Origin: Gemmatimonadota bacterium
Lineage (GTDB): Bacteria; Gemmatimonadota; Gemmatimonadetes; Longimicrobiales; Longimicrobiaceae
Direction of reading: 5' to 3'
DNA: 9,720 nucleotides
Assembly: GCA_019348475.1 (NCBI GenBank)
Contig: JAHWJJ010000140.1
Span: 1-9,720, forward strand
Below the pieces are notes generated by a model. It was given only the letters and a program-made list of their open reading frames with translations. It had not been told where the DNA came from and made no database searches. Below, piece after piece: positions 1-8,150 of this stretch (its first letter is position 1; each line of letters begins with the position of its first letter). The position numbers and the translations under genes are program-made.

Positions 1-1
1 C

Positions 2-550
2 GAGCGCAAGCCGCTGCTGTGGATGTGGCAGATGTTCGACCGCAGCCCGCTCGGCGGGAACGTGCACGTGGGGGTGCGGTTCCGAAGGACGCTGGCGCCG
101 TTCATCTTTGCGCGGGTGGGGCGCAACTTCAAGGCGTTCCACTTCGTGGAGTTCAGCTACGGCTACAACCTGGAGGTGGGCGACGACGTAGTGGTGCACC
201 GCAACGTGCTGCTGGACGACCGCGGGGGCATCGTGCTGGGGAACGGCGTGTCGATCAGCGACTATGCCAACATCTACTCGCACACCCACTCCATCGTGGA
301 GCAGGCGGACGTCAGCAACCTGAAGACGGTGATCGGCGACGGCGTGCGCATCACCTACCACGCAACAGTGCTGGCGGGCACCCACGTGGGTGACAACGCG
401 ATGGTGGGCGCCATGGCGCTGGCCACCAAGGACGTTCGCCCGTACCACGTGAACGTGGGCATCCCCGCCAAGTCCGTCCGGGTGAAGCCAAACGCGCCGC
501 CGGAGGCGTACAAGGTGACGCTACGGAAGGGGGAGGAGGGGAGTGCGTGA
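2..550 (+). CDS. Acyltransferase, left-handed beta-helix (hexapeptide repeat) family, 5' partial
   Basis: The frame is open to the window edge, so the true start lies outside; 182 residues are visible. The first in-window ATG (23) is not convincing because coding-like sequence (ERKPLLW) precedes it. From about residue 50 the protein shows repeating hexapeptide turns such as LEVGDDVVV, IVLGNGVSI, TVIGDGVRI and THVGDNAMV, the signature of the beta-helix acyltransferase fold. The segment YSHTH (about residues 92-96) matches the catalytic-histidine region of the maltose/galactoside acetyltransferase and WcaF-like group, and NVGIPAKSVR (about 151-160) matches the usual V-GNPAK-IR closing motif. 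Such enzymes move an acetyl or other acyl group from a CoA-type donor to a sugar or other acceptor, commonly in surface polysaccharide synthesis. The acceptor cannot be read from the sequence. The last codons and the TGA stop fall in the first unit of an 8-bp tandem array. Confidence 0.88.
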   Translation, partial: ERKPLLWMWQMFDRSPLGGNVHVGVRFRRTLAPFIFARVGRNFKAFHFVEFSYGYNLEVGDDVVVHRNVLLDDRGGIVLGNGVSISDYANIYSHTHSIVEQADVSNLKTVIGDGVRITYHATVLAGTHVGDNAMVGAMALATKDVRPYHVNVGIPAKSVRVKPNAPPEAYKVTLRKGEEGSA

Positions 551-632
551 GTGCGAAAGTGCGAAAGTGCGAAAGTGCGAAAGTGCGAAAGTGCGAAAGT
601 TCCGAAAAGTCCGAATGTGCGTGAGTGTGTGA
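543..632. repeat. Tandem 8-bp array, GTGCGAAA-type
   Basis: Six perfect copies of GTGCGAAA occupy 551-598. Degenerate units flank them in register: GTGCGTGA at 543-550, a 10-base variant at 599-608, GTCCGAAT at 609-616, GTGCGTGA at 617-624 and GTGTGTGA at 625-632. The stop codon of the acyltransferase is the TGA of the first unit. The unit length is not a multiple of three, and frames through it give period-8 peptides (FRTFALSH type on the minus strand) that are almost certainly not real proteins. From memory, similar arrays sit at gene ends in Longimicrobium-like genomes; I could not check that here. Confidence 0.93.
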
Positions 633-803
633 GCGGCTGACGTGGGCTCCGCCCTGCCCCGCACGCCAGAGCCCCGTCCCGGCGCCGCGTCAGCGACGCC
701 GCACCTCGTGCGCGCGCCGGCAACGCGCAACGCCGTGCCGCCGCGGCAGGCGGTTCCATCGGCGGCTGCCGCGCGCTCCGGATCCGGCACACGAAGGCCC
801 TCC
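633..803. other. Intergenic stretch, no gene seen
   Basis: This very GC-rich sequence lies between the 8-bp array and the promoter-like motif. The short frames across it are rich in Arg, Pro and Ala and have no ribosome binding site or recognisable domain. It holds one modest inverted repeat, CGCGGCAG at 742-749 with CTGCCGCG at 766-773, which could be a weak terminator for the acyltransferase gene but has no T-tract. Confidence 0.5.
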
Positions 804-832
804 TTTACTATTTACGCTTCGCGACATATTAT
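804..832 (+). promoter_or_regulatory. Candidate sigma70-type promoter for the RiPP precursor
   Basis: A -35-like TTTACT at 804-809 is followed after 17 bp by a -10-like TATTAT at 827-832. The stretch 801-835 is clearly AT-rich compared with the sequence around it. Transcription from about 839 would leave a leader of about 65 nt before the ATG at 904. The spacing and composition support the call, but the motifs are short and no start site is known. Confidence 0.5.
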
Positions 833-892
833 GAGAAAGCGACGGACCTGGCGCTCGGCCCGGTCCGCAACGCGGTATGGACCTACGTGAGC

Positions 893-898
893 GGGAGG
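893..898 (+). promoter_or_regulatory. Ribosome binding site fixing the precursor start
   Basis: GGGAGG lies 5 nt before the ATG at 904, a good Shine-Dalgarno match and spacing. The in-frame ATG at 877 has no such site, so translation most likely starts at 904. Confidence 0.7.
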
Positions 899-903
899 CG
901 AGA

Positions 904-1170
904 ATGCGCAAGCTCAGGCTGGACCTGGACGCGGTGACGGTCGAGTCGTTCGAGACCTCGGCGCGCGCCCGGGTGCCCGGGACCGTAGTCGGGCTGGAGA
1001 CCCACGGGGGCCGCACGGAGTGCCACATCAACACCTGCCAGTTCAACACCTGCATCGGGATGGAGTGCACCTACCTGGGCGACACGAGCCGGGAGTACCC
1101 CTGCGAGAGCGAGGGCGACTGCGCGACGGTGCCGGACGACCAGTGTTCGGCCGACTGCCCCATGGAGTGA
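904..1170 (+). CDS. Pinensin-like RiPP (lanthipeptide) precursor candidate, Cys-rich
   Basis: This is an 88-residue peptide. The leader-like part (about residues 1-35) has LRLDLDAVTVESFETS followed by GTVVG at 26-30. This resembles the leaders of pinensin-family lanthipeptide precursors, with L-L-LD--VESF-T then GTV-G, known from Bacteroidetes and, from memory, frequent in Longimicrobium. The likely core begins near residue 34 and holds eight cysteines at 40, 45, 50, 55, 67, 73, 81 and 85. The first four are spaced exactly five residues apart, and Thr44 and Thr49 each sit directly before a Cys. Thr and Ser residues would be the dehydration sites for lanthionine rings. The C-terminal third is acidic (ESEGD, PDDQ). 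No dehydratase, cyclase, protease or transporter for it lies beside it, so any modifying enzymes must act from elsewhere. A non-modified disulfide-rich secreted peptide is the alternative, but no Sec signal peptide is seen. The coding call is firmer than the family call. Confidence 0.78.
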   Translation: MRKLRLDLDAVTVESFETSARARVPGTVVGLETHGGRTECHINTCQFNTCIGMECTYLGDTSREYPCESEGDCATVPDDQCSADCPME

Positions 1171-1196
1171 GGCGGCCAGCCGCTGCAGGACGACGG

Positions 1197-1233
1197 CAGA
1201 AGCCCCGTCCGGAGCATCCGGACGGAGCTTCTG
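1197..1233 (-). terminator. Strong hairpin between convergent genes, probable clpB terminator
   Basis: Two 17-base arms (1197-1213 and 1217-1233) enclose a 3-base loop. The only imperfection pairs c1204 with a1226. In plus-strand RNA this is a C-A mismatch, but in minus-strand RNA it becomes a U-G wobble, so the stem is unbroken in the clpB transcript. It starts 25 nt after the clpB stop codon and also lies 27 nt after the precursor stop, so it may serve both genes. There is no T-tract on either side, as is common for terminators in GC-rich genomes. Confidence 0.72.
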
Positions 1234-1257
1234 ACGGAACGCCGCGCCGCCGGGCGG

Positions 1258-3894
<2,637 letters not shown>

Positions 3895-4160
3895 CGCTCC
3901 TCTAAATCGAAGACATCCAGTGTGTTACCATTCGCCAGCGACGGCGCCGTTTGGGTGGGATCTCCCTCTCCACCGCGCGCGCCGCAGGGCGTCGCTGAGG
4001 TCGAGAAAAACAAGTTCCGTACCGGCCGCGAACTGCCATGCCGTCAGTCTCCGGCAGAGCACGTCCCTCAGCCGACCATGAGACGGAGCAGAGAAGCCTG
4101 GTGTACAAATTCCGGGCGTGCTGCTACTCCGTCCTGGAGTAGCGAAGCCCGACGACGAGA
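3895..4160. other. clpB upstream region, no gene seen
   Basis: This region should carry the clpB promoter on the minus strand. I see no convincing -35/-10 pair, no CIRCE inverted repeat (TTAGCACTC with its mirror) and no HAIR element. A minus-strand GGAACTT at 4012-4018 resembles an ECF-type -35, but no matching -10 follows at the right spacing. The short frames crossing the region look random. Confidence 0.45.
4123..4143. repeat. Perfect 8-bp inverted repeat
   Basis: GCTACTCC at 4123-4130 is mirrored by GGAGTAGC at 4136-4143 around the 5-base loop GTCCT. It lies next to the larger hairpin at 4161-4191, between the clpB promoter region and the end of the unknown module. It could be part of a terminator, an operator, or chance. 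Confidence 0.45.
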
Positions 4161-4191
4161 GGGCCCCGCCGCTGCGCAGCCGGCGGGGCCT
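4161..4191 (-). terminator. GC-rich hairpin, probable terminator of the unknown module
   Basis: An 11-bp stem (4161-4171 with 4181-4191, one G-T pair) closes a 9-base loop that is itself part of the palindrome GCTGCGCAGC. It lies downstream of the minus-strand unknown genes and of the decayed copy at 4270-4378, before the clpB promoter region, which is where a terminator for that unit would be expected. No T-tract follows. Confidence 0.5.
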
Positions 4192-4269
4192 CCGCGTTAA
4201 CGCCGCCCTGGTCAGCGCCCGACGGCGGCGCGATGGTGGCCCCCTGCAGGCGGTCCGGCAGTACGGCCA

Positions 4270-4378
4270 TCAGTCGTGCAGCGCACCACTCGGAAATTCC
4301 CGGGCGCCTTTCAGATCGGCGTTCTCAGCTGCCAGGAATCTGCTCACCCGAAAGCGCGTGGTATTCGAGCGCCCTCAT
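4270..4378 (-). pseudogene. Decayed partial copy of the unknown 147-residue gene
   Basis: Reading on the minus strand, the copy begins with the same context as the intact gene: a 13-base block including the ribosome-binding GAAGGTGG, then GATGA with the start codon (ATG 4378-4376). The first frame reads MRALEYHALSGEQIPGS and stops. Against the intact N-terminus MNTPAYRPLSRELIGVLL it shares M1, Y6, L9, S10, E12 and I14 at identical positions. After an apparent 8-nt deletion the frame shifts. The next frame reads EN, eleven residues, then GALH, exactly as in the intact gene (EN at 21-22, eleven residues, GALH at 34-37), and then hits a TGA at 4272-4270. I count 12 identities over about 32 aligned codons plus the DNA block. 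No homology is seen beyond GALH. This is my alignment by eye, so chance similarity of the weaker part is not excluded. Confidence 0.5.
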
Positions 4379-4395
4379 CCATCCACCTTCGTCTC
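4375..4395 (-). repeat. Direct repeat, copy B (after the 147-residue gene)
   Basis: These 21 bases match 4861-4881 at 18 positions: five identical bases, three different, then a 13-base identical block (4383-4395, GAGACGAAGGTGG on the minus strand). The two copies bracket the gene at 4421-4864. This copy would supply the ribosome binding site and start of the decayed paralogue. Confidence 0.7.
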
Positions 4396-4420
4396 GCCGG
4401 TCCCGAGGTTCGGGAGCCCG

Positions 4421-4864
4421 TCAGCGGGCAGCCACGGCGCGGTGGTCACCCGCCAGTCCGTTTTCCTCGCCCGCCGGACGGACGGGCGGCCTCTCTGGAT
4501 AAAAGCGGATCGCGTCGAACTCATCGAGCAGCGCGTCCAGGTACTGCTCCACCACATCCTGCACTTCAGGAGTGCCCCGGCGCTCGCGCGCCATCCGCTC
4601 GATCTCCTGCGCCGCCCTGACGTTTGCAACGGCCGGCTCGAAGAACGGCGTGCCCCGCAGGCGAGCCGGCTCCTCGGCAATCCGCTGCCGATTGAACTCG
4701 TCGTTCCAGTACAGGGGGCGTGGATGCGTGACGCTCAACATCGACACGTTGCTGTGCAGCGCGCCAGCGAGCCGGCTCCACGACTGCTCGGCGGCCGTGT
4801 TCTCCGGTGAGAGCAGCACCCCGATCAGCTCCCGGGACAGCGGGCGGTACGCAGGTGTATTCAT
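4421..4864 (-). CDS. Unknown protein, second gene of a coupled pair
   Basis: I do not recognise this 147-residue protein. It has no signal peptide and no membrane segment. The central part holds HPRPLYWNDEF (47-57), rich in aromatic and charged residues. Residues about 80-118 look like a long charged helix (AAQEIERMARERR, then EQYLDALLDEFDAI). The last 20 residues, after RFYPERPP, are low in recognisable structure and may be weakly conserved. The ATG overlaps the stop of the preceding gene (TGATG), with GAAGGTGG at good distance upstream, so the two are probably translationally coupled. Hand-counted G+C in the pair is about 60-62% against 72-77% in clpB, MATE and peptidase lines, which suggests acquisition. 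A broken relative of its N-terminal part lies just downstream (4270-4378). A small soluble gene behind a partner, with a duplicated remnant, would fit an immunity or antitoxin role, but that is only a guess. Confidence 0.72.
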   Translation of the reverse strand: MNTPAYRPLSRELIGVLLSPENTAAEQSWSRLAGALHSNVSMLSVTHPRPLYWNDEFNRQRIAEEPARLRGTPFFEPAVANVRAAQEIERMARERRGTPEVQDVVEQYLDALLDEFDAIRFYPERPPVRPAGEENGLAGDHRAVAAR

Positions 4865-4881
4865 CAGCCCACCTTCGTCTC
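4861..4881 (-). repeat. Direct repeat, copy A (junction of the unknown pair)
   Basis: This copy covers the last codons (ETKVG) and stop of the 187-residue gene, plus the ribosome binding site and start codon of the 147-residue gene. It matches 4375-4395 at 18 of 21 positions, 486 bp away. Confidence 0.7.
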
Positions 4882-5427
4882 TAAAAGCGCAAGCGCCAGC
4901 ATCGGATGCATCAGGACTTCGCCCTCACGCTCGCAGAGAACGAGATCCGCGAAGTAGTCATCCCGATCGTTGTCCGCCAGCAGCAGATCGAACTCGGATT
5001 CACGCAAGTCACTCACCAGAAACTCACGCGATCCTTCCAGCCCGGAATTCGCGACGATCCGCCGGGACCGCGAAATCCGCCCGATGTCCACACGATAGAG
5101 CACCGGGTAAAACAGATCAATCCTGACAGACGCGCAGACCCGCTTCAGGCGGGCAGCGGTAATGTTGTCCAGCTTCCCCGCTGACTCCCGTGCTACTACA
5201 CCATCAACGAGGCTCCGCCGCATGTCTCTCACGAACCGTGCGTGCGGATCGAGTTCGGCCCAGGGTTGGTAAAGAAGCCCGTAGATCTGGTACGGGTTGG
5301 AGGATCCTGGATTCGTCCCGTGCGGATAGAAGGCGTCCGCCAGCCAGGTGTAGTGCGTCCGCTCGTAGAAATAGTGGTTGAGGATCCACGCCAGGACCGG
5401 AACCGTGCCGTAGTAGTAGCGGGGCAT
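4864..5427 (-). CDS. Unknown protein, first gene of a coupled pair
   Basis: This is a 187-residue protein of a family I cannot name. It looks like a well-folded, conserved-type domain: an aromatic N-terminus (MPRYYYGTVPVLAWILNHYF), a Gly/Asn/Pro loop with NPGSSNPYQIY (39-49), FYPVLYRVDI (106-115), SGLEGSREFLV (128-138), and an acidic C-terminal part with ESEFDLLLADNDRDDYF (143-159). Cysteines are only at 98 and 165. There is no signal peptide, and the hydrophobic N-terminal run is too short and too rich in aromatic and polar residues for a confident membrane anchor. The frame is open upstream to a TTG at 5526, but that extension is low in structure and 5427 is the first ATG. No clear Shine-Dalgarno lies before that ATG, so the start is less sure than the frame. 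The gene is coupled to the next one by a TGATG overlap and shares its lower G+C. The acidic clusters could bind metal, but no catalytic motif is recognised. Confidence 0.75.
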   Translation of the reverse strand: MPRYYYGTVPVLAWILNHYFYERTHYTWLADAFYPHGTNPGSSNPYQIYGLLYQPWAELDPHARFVRDMRRSLVDGVVARESAGKLDNITAARLKRVCASVRIDLFYPVLYRVDIGRISRSRRIVANSGLEGSREFLVSDLRESEFDLLLADNDRDDYFADLVLCEREGEVLMHPMLALALLETKVG

Positions 5428-5557
5428 GAATGCGGGCTCGGGGGCAGAGGAGGATGGGACAAGTAAACGGAGCGCACAACCAGAAACGTGTGCAGGACCG
5501 TGCCGAAAAGCAAGGCCCCGCCTCAAAAACTCACCCGTGGCGCATCAAGAGCGCGCG

Positions 5558-6583
5558 TTATGCGAGCGCCGCGCGCACCCTCACCGCCACGTCCGGAAAG
5601 TCGGCGAACACGCCGTCGACGCCGGCGGTGAAAAAGGCGGCGAGCTCGGCCTCCGCGTTCCCGTGCAGGCGGGGGAAGCCGGGCGCGGCGGGGTCGCCGG
5701 CGTGCAGGCCGGCGGGGAGAAAGTGGTTCTCGCTGCGAAAAGTCCACGGGTGCACCAGCAGGCCGGCCGCGTGGGCGTCGGCGACCAGGGTACCCGGCGC
5801 GGCCAGGCGCCCGCCCGCGTCCCGGGGGATCACGAGCGCCTTGTCGGGGCCGATGCCATCCGCGTACCCGGCGATCTCCGCCAGCCCCCGCGGCCTCGCG
5901 AGGTCCGCATACGTGCGCGGATCGCCTCCGCGCGCGAAGTCGTACGGGCGGCCGCTGGATTCCATCAGCTGGATCAGCCGCACCCGCGTCGAAGCGCGCA
6001 GCATGCGCAGGTTCTCCGTCTCGAACGACTGGACGAACACGGGCGCGTCCGCGTCCGTCCACCCCGCCCGCTCCAATGCGGACAGCAGCGGCTCCTCCAG
6101 CCCCACCCCGAGCGACTGGAACCAGCCGGGGTGCTTGGTCTCGGGATAGATGCCAATCGTCCTTCCGCGCGCCGCCGACTCACGCTGGACCAGGGCGACC
6201 ACCTCCTCGAACGTCGGCACCTCGAAGCGCCCGTCGAATTCCGCGTTCCCGGGCCGCAGCTGCGGAAGGCGCTCGCGGGCGCGCAGCGTCTTCAGCTCCG
6301 CGAGGGTGAAATCTTCCGTGAACCACCCCTCCACCGCCACGCCGTCGATCACCTTGCTGGTGCGGCGCGCGGCGAGTTCCGGGTGCGCCGCCACGTCCGT
6401 GGTCCCGCCGATCTCGTTCTCGTGCCGGCAGACCAGGACGCCGTCCGCCGTGGAGACCAGGTCCGGCTCCACGAAGTCGGCCCCCATCTCGATGGCGAGG
6501 CGGTACGCCTCCAGCGTGTGCTCCGGCCGGTGACCGCTCGCGCCCCGGTGCGCGATGACGATGGGCGTGCCGTGGACGTGCAT
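5558..6583 (-). CDS. Glycerophosphodiester phosphodiesterase, GlpQ-like, no signal peptide
   Basis: The 341-residue enzyme hydrolyses glycerophosphodiesters from phospholipid turnover to sn-glycerol 3-phosphate and an alcohol. The GDPD TIM-barrel motifs are all visible: HRGASG (12-17) with catalytic H12, PEHTL (20-24), EPD (39-41) with metal ligands E39 and D41, catalytic H54 in RHENE, E148 and K150 in YPETK, and later YADGIGPD, VHPWTFRSE and FADFPD. These late motifs match the periplasmic E. coli GlpQ type better than the cytosolic UgpQ type. Unlike GlpQ, the protein begins almost directly with the first barrel strand, so it should stay in the cytoplasm from this start. The frame runs further upstream to 6835, but that extension overlaps the MATE gene end and the intergenic repeat, is Arg/Ser-rich, and is not a signal peptide. 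ATG 6583 is preferred although its ribosome binding site is weak. It lies 139 bp after the MATE gene on the same strand. Confidence 0.93.
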   Translation of the reverse strand: MHVHGTPIVIAHRGASGHRPEHTLEAYRLAIEMGADFVEPDLVSTADGVLVCRHENEIGGTTDVAAHPELAARRTSKVIDGVAVEGWFTEDFTLAELKTLRARERLPQLRPGNAEFDGRFEVPTFEEVVALVQRESAARGRTIGIYPETKHPGWFQSLGVGLEEPLLSALERAGWTDADAPVFVQSFETENLRMLRASTRVRLIQLMESSGRPYDFARGGDPRTYADLARPRGLAEIAGYADGIGPDKALVIPRDAGGRLAAPGTLVADAHAAGLLVHPWTFRSENHFLPAGLHAGDPAAPGFPRLHGNAEAELAAFFTAGVDGVFADFPDVAVRVRAALA

Positions 6584-6623
6584 GGCGTACTTCGGTTGAG
6601 GTGGATCTCGCGCCCGACGCCGC

Positions 6624-6669
6624 GGAGCCGGAGAAAGAGCGCCTCGCTGCGTCTCTGCGTCCCGGCTTC
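6624..6669. repeat. Degenerate inverted-repeat element with GCGTCTCTGCGT core
   Basis: In the 139-bp gap between the MATE and GDPD genes, AGCCGG (6626-6631) pairs with CCGGCT (6662-6667), extendable by one wobble and one more pair. The loop contains CTGCGTCTCTGCGT (6647-6660). This resembles the CTCCGCG-type repeats at 8502-8528 and belongs to a broad class of intergenic elements that give false DAETQR or AEGAEVAE peptides in translation. It may act as a transcription barrier after the MATE gene. Confidence 0.45.
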
Positions 6670-6722
6670 GCAAGGTGTGGTGCACGGACGGACGGCGGAC
6701 TCGCGACCCTGTCAGGCCGGGA

Positions 6723-8150
6723 TCAGACCACCCTGCCCTTCCACCTGCCGCGCCTGAACACGACGGCGCTGACCACCGCCATCGTGCAGAACGCGACGGT
6801 GATCGCCAGGAACGCGCCCACCGGGCCGATGGCACGCGCCAGCAGGTACGCCAGCGGGATCTCGAACGCCCAGAACACGGCCAGGTTGATCCACGTGGGG
6901 GTCCAGGTGTCGCCCGCGCCGTTGAACGACTGCGTGAGCACCATGCCGTACGCGTACAGCGGGAACCCGGCCGCGATCACCCGCAGCGCGGCGGAGCCGT
7001 GGCGCACCACCTGGGGGTCGCTGGAGAACAGGCGGACGATGGGCCCGGCGAGCACGACGAACGCCAGCCCCACGGCACCCAGAAAGACCGCGTTGTACGC
7101 GCACGCCTTCCACACCGCGCGCTCGGCGCGCTCCGGTTTTCGCGCGCCCAGCCCCTGCCCCACCATGGTCGCCGCCGCGTTGCTCAACCCGAAGCTGGGA
7201 AGCAGGGCAAAGATCACCACGCGCATGGCCACCGTGTACCCGGCCAGCACCGGGCTGCCGAACGCGGCGACGATCCGCGCCAGGCCGATCCAGCTGGCGG
7301 TGCCGACCAGCATCTGCAGCGTCGCGGTGCCGGAGAGGCGAACGATCTGTCCCATCACGGCGAAGTCCGGCGCCAGGTGGCGCCGTCCCACGGGAATGCG
7401 TCCCTCCGGCCGCGTGAGCCGCCACATGGCGAACGCCGCGCCCGACGCGCGGCCGATGGTGGTGGCCACCGCGGCCCCGGTTACGCCCAGCCGCGGGAAC
7501 GGCCCCAGGCCGAAGATGAAGCAGGGGCAGAGGACGATGTTGATCAGGTTCGCCAGCCAGAGCACGCGCATGGCGATGGCCGCGTCGCCCGCGCCGCGGA
7601 AGACGGCGTTCACCACGAACAGGACGATGATGGCCGCCTCGCCACCCAGCATGACGCGCGCGTAGCCGGTGCCGGTGCGGATCACTTCGGGCGACGCCCC
7701 CATCAGGGCCAGCAGCCGCGGCGCCAGCAGCGTGCCGGCGATCCCGAGCGCGGCGGAGACCACGAGCGCCAGGATGAGGGCCTGCACGGCGGTGTGGGCG
7801 GCGCCCTCCGGGTTCTTTTCGCCGATGCGGCGGGCCACCAGCGCCGTTGCGCCGATCCCCAGTCCCATGGCCAGCGCGTAGACCACGGCCAGCAGCGCCT
7901 CGGTAAGGCCCACGGCCGCCACTGCGTCCGCGCCCAGCCGGGAGACGAAGAAGATGTCGACCACCGCGAACACGCTCTCCATCGCCATCTCCAGCACCAT
8001 GGGCACGGCGAGGAGAAGGATGGAGCGGCCGATGGGGCCGTCGGTGTAGTCCTGGTGCGAGCCGCGCAGCGCTTCGCGCACCGAGCTCCAGAAGCCCGGC
8101 GGCGGCGTGCCCGTCCCCGCGGCGGGAGAGGGCTCGTGAAAGGCAGACAT
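6723..8150 (-). CDS. MATE family multidrug/cation efflux transporter
   Basis: The 475 residues encode an inner-membrane antiporter that exports organic cations or other small molecules in exchange for H+ or Na+. After a polar N-terminus of about 42 residues there are about 12 hydrophobic segments in two homologous halves, the normal MATE length and layout. The first helix contains VPMVLEMAMESVFAVVD (49-65). The paired half-repeat signatures FRGAGD (184-189) and FNGAGDTWTP (409-418) are clear, as is VGQGLGARKPERA (330-342), matching the GA-RRIGEKNPE-type loop at about 103-115 in the first half. The substrate cannot be predicted. ATG 8150 gives an N-terminus (REALRGSHQDYTDGPIG) that fits the family; no good Shine-Dalgarno is seen. 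It stands apart from the upstream peptidase gene by 550 bp, so it probably has its own promoter, which I could not place. Confidence 0.95.
   Translation of the reverse strand: MSAFHEPSPAAGTGTPPPGFWSSVREALRGSHQDYTDGPIGRSILLLAVPMVLEMAMESVFAVVDIFFVSRLGADAVAAVGLTEALLAVVYALAMGLGIGATALVARRIGEKNPEGAAHTAVQALILALVVSAALGIAGTLLAPRLLALMGASPEVIRTGTGYARVMLGGEAAIIVLFVVNAVFRGAGDAAIAMRVLWLANLINIVLCPCFIFGLGPFPRLGVTGAAVATTIGRASGAAFAMWRLTRPEGRIPVGRRHLAPDFAVMGQIVRLSGTATLQMLVGTASWIGLARIVAAFGSPVLAGYTVAMRVVIFALLPSFGLSNAAATMVGQGLGARKPERAERAVWKACAYNAVFLGAVGLAFVVLAGPIVRLFSSDPQVVRHGSAALRVIAAGFPLYAYGMVLTQSFNGAGDTWTPTWINLAVFWAFEIPLAYLLARAIGPVGAFLAITVAFCTMAVVSAVVFRRGRWKGRVV

Noticed and set aside
551..632. CRISPR array
   Set aside because: The repeat unit is 8 bp and contiguous with no spacers, so it is a simple tandem repeat.
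877..903. Earlier ATG of the RiPP precursor
   Set aside because: It lacks a ribosome binding site and would put nine unrelated residues before the leader. The ATG at 904 has GGGAGG at 5-nt spacing.
3895..4110. CIRCE, HspR or ECF-type heat-shock control of clpB
   Set aside because: No CIRCE or HAIR inverted repeat was found. GGAACTT (minus strand, 4012-4018) has no suitable -10 partner.
4375..4680. Minus-strand frame of 101 codons ending in ETKVDG
   Set aside because: Most of it lies out of frame inside the 147-residue gene. Only its end coincides with the direct-repeat copy, which is better explained by the decayed duplicate.
5428..5526. Upstream TTG start of the 187-residue unknown gene
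   Set aside because: The added 33 residues look like translated non-coding sequence, and 5427 is the first ATG, with a plausible aromatic N-terminus. The weak ribosome binding site leaves some doubt.
6584..6835. N-terminal extension of the GDPD gene
   Set aside because: It overlaps the MATE gene end and an intergenic repeat and has no signal peptide or family similarity. The barrel motif begins right after the ATG at 6583.
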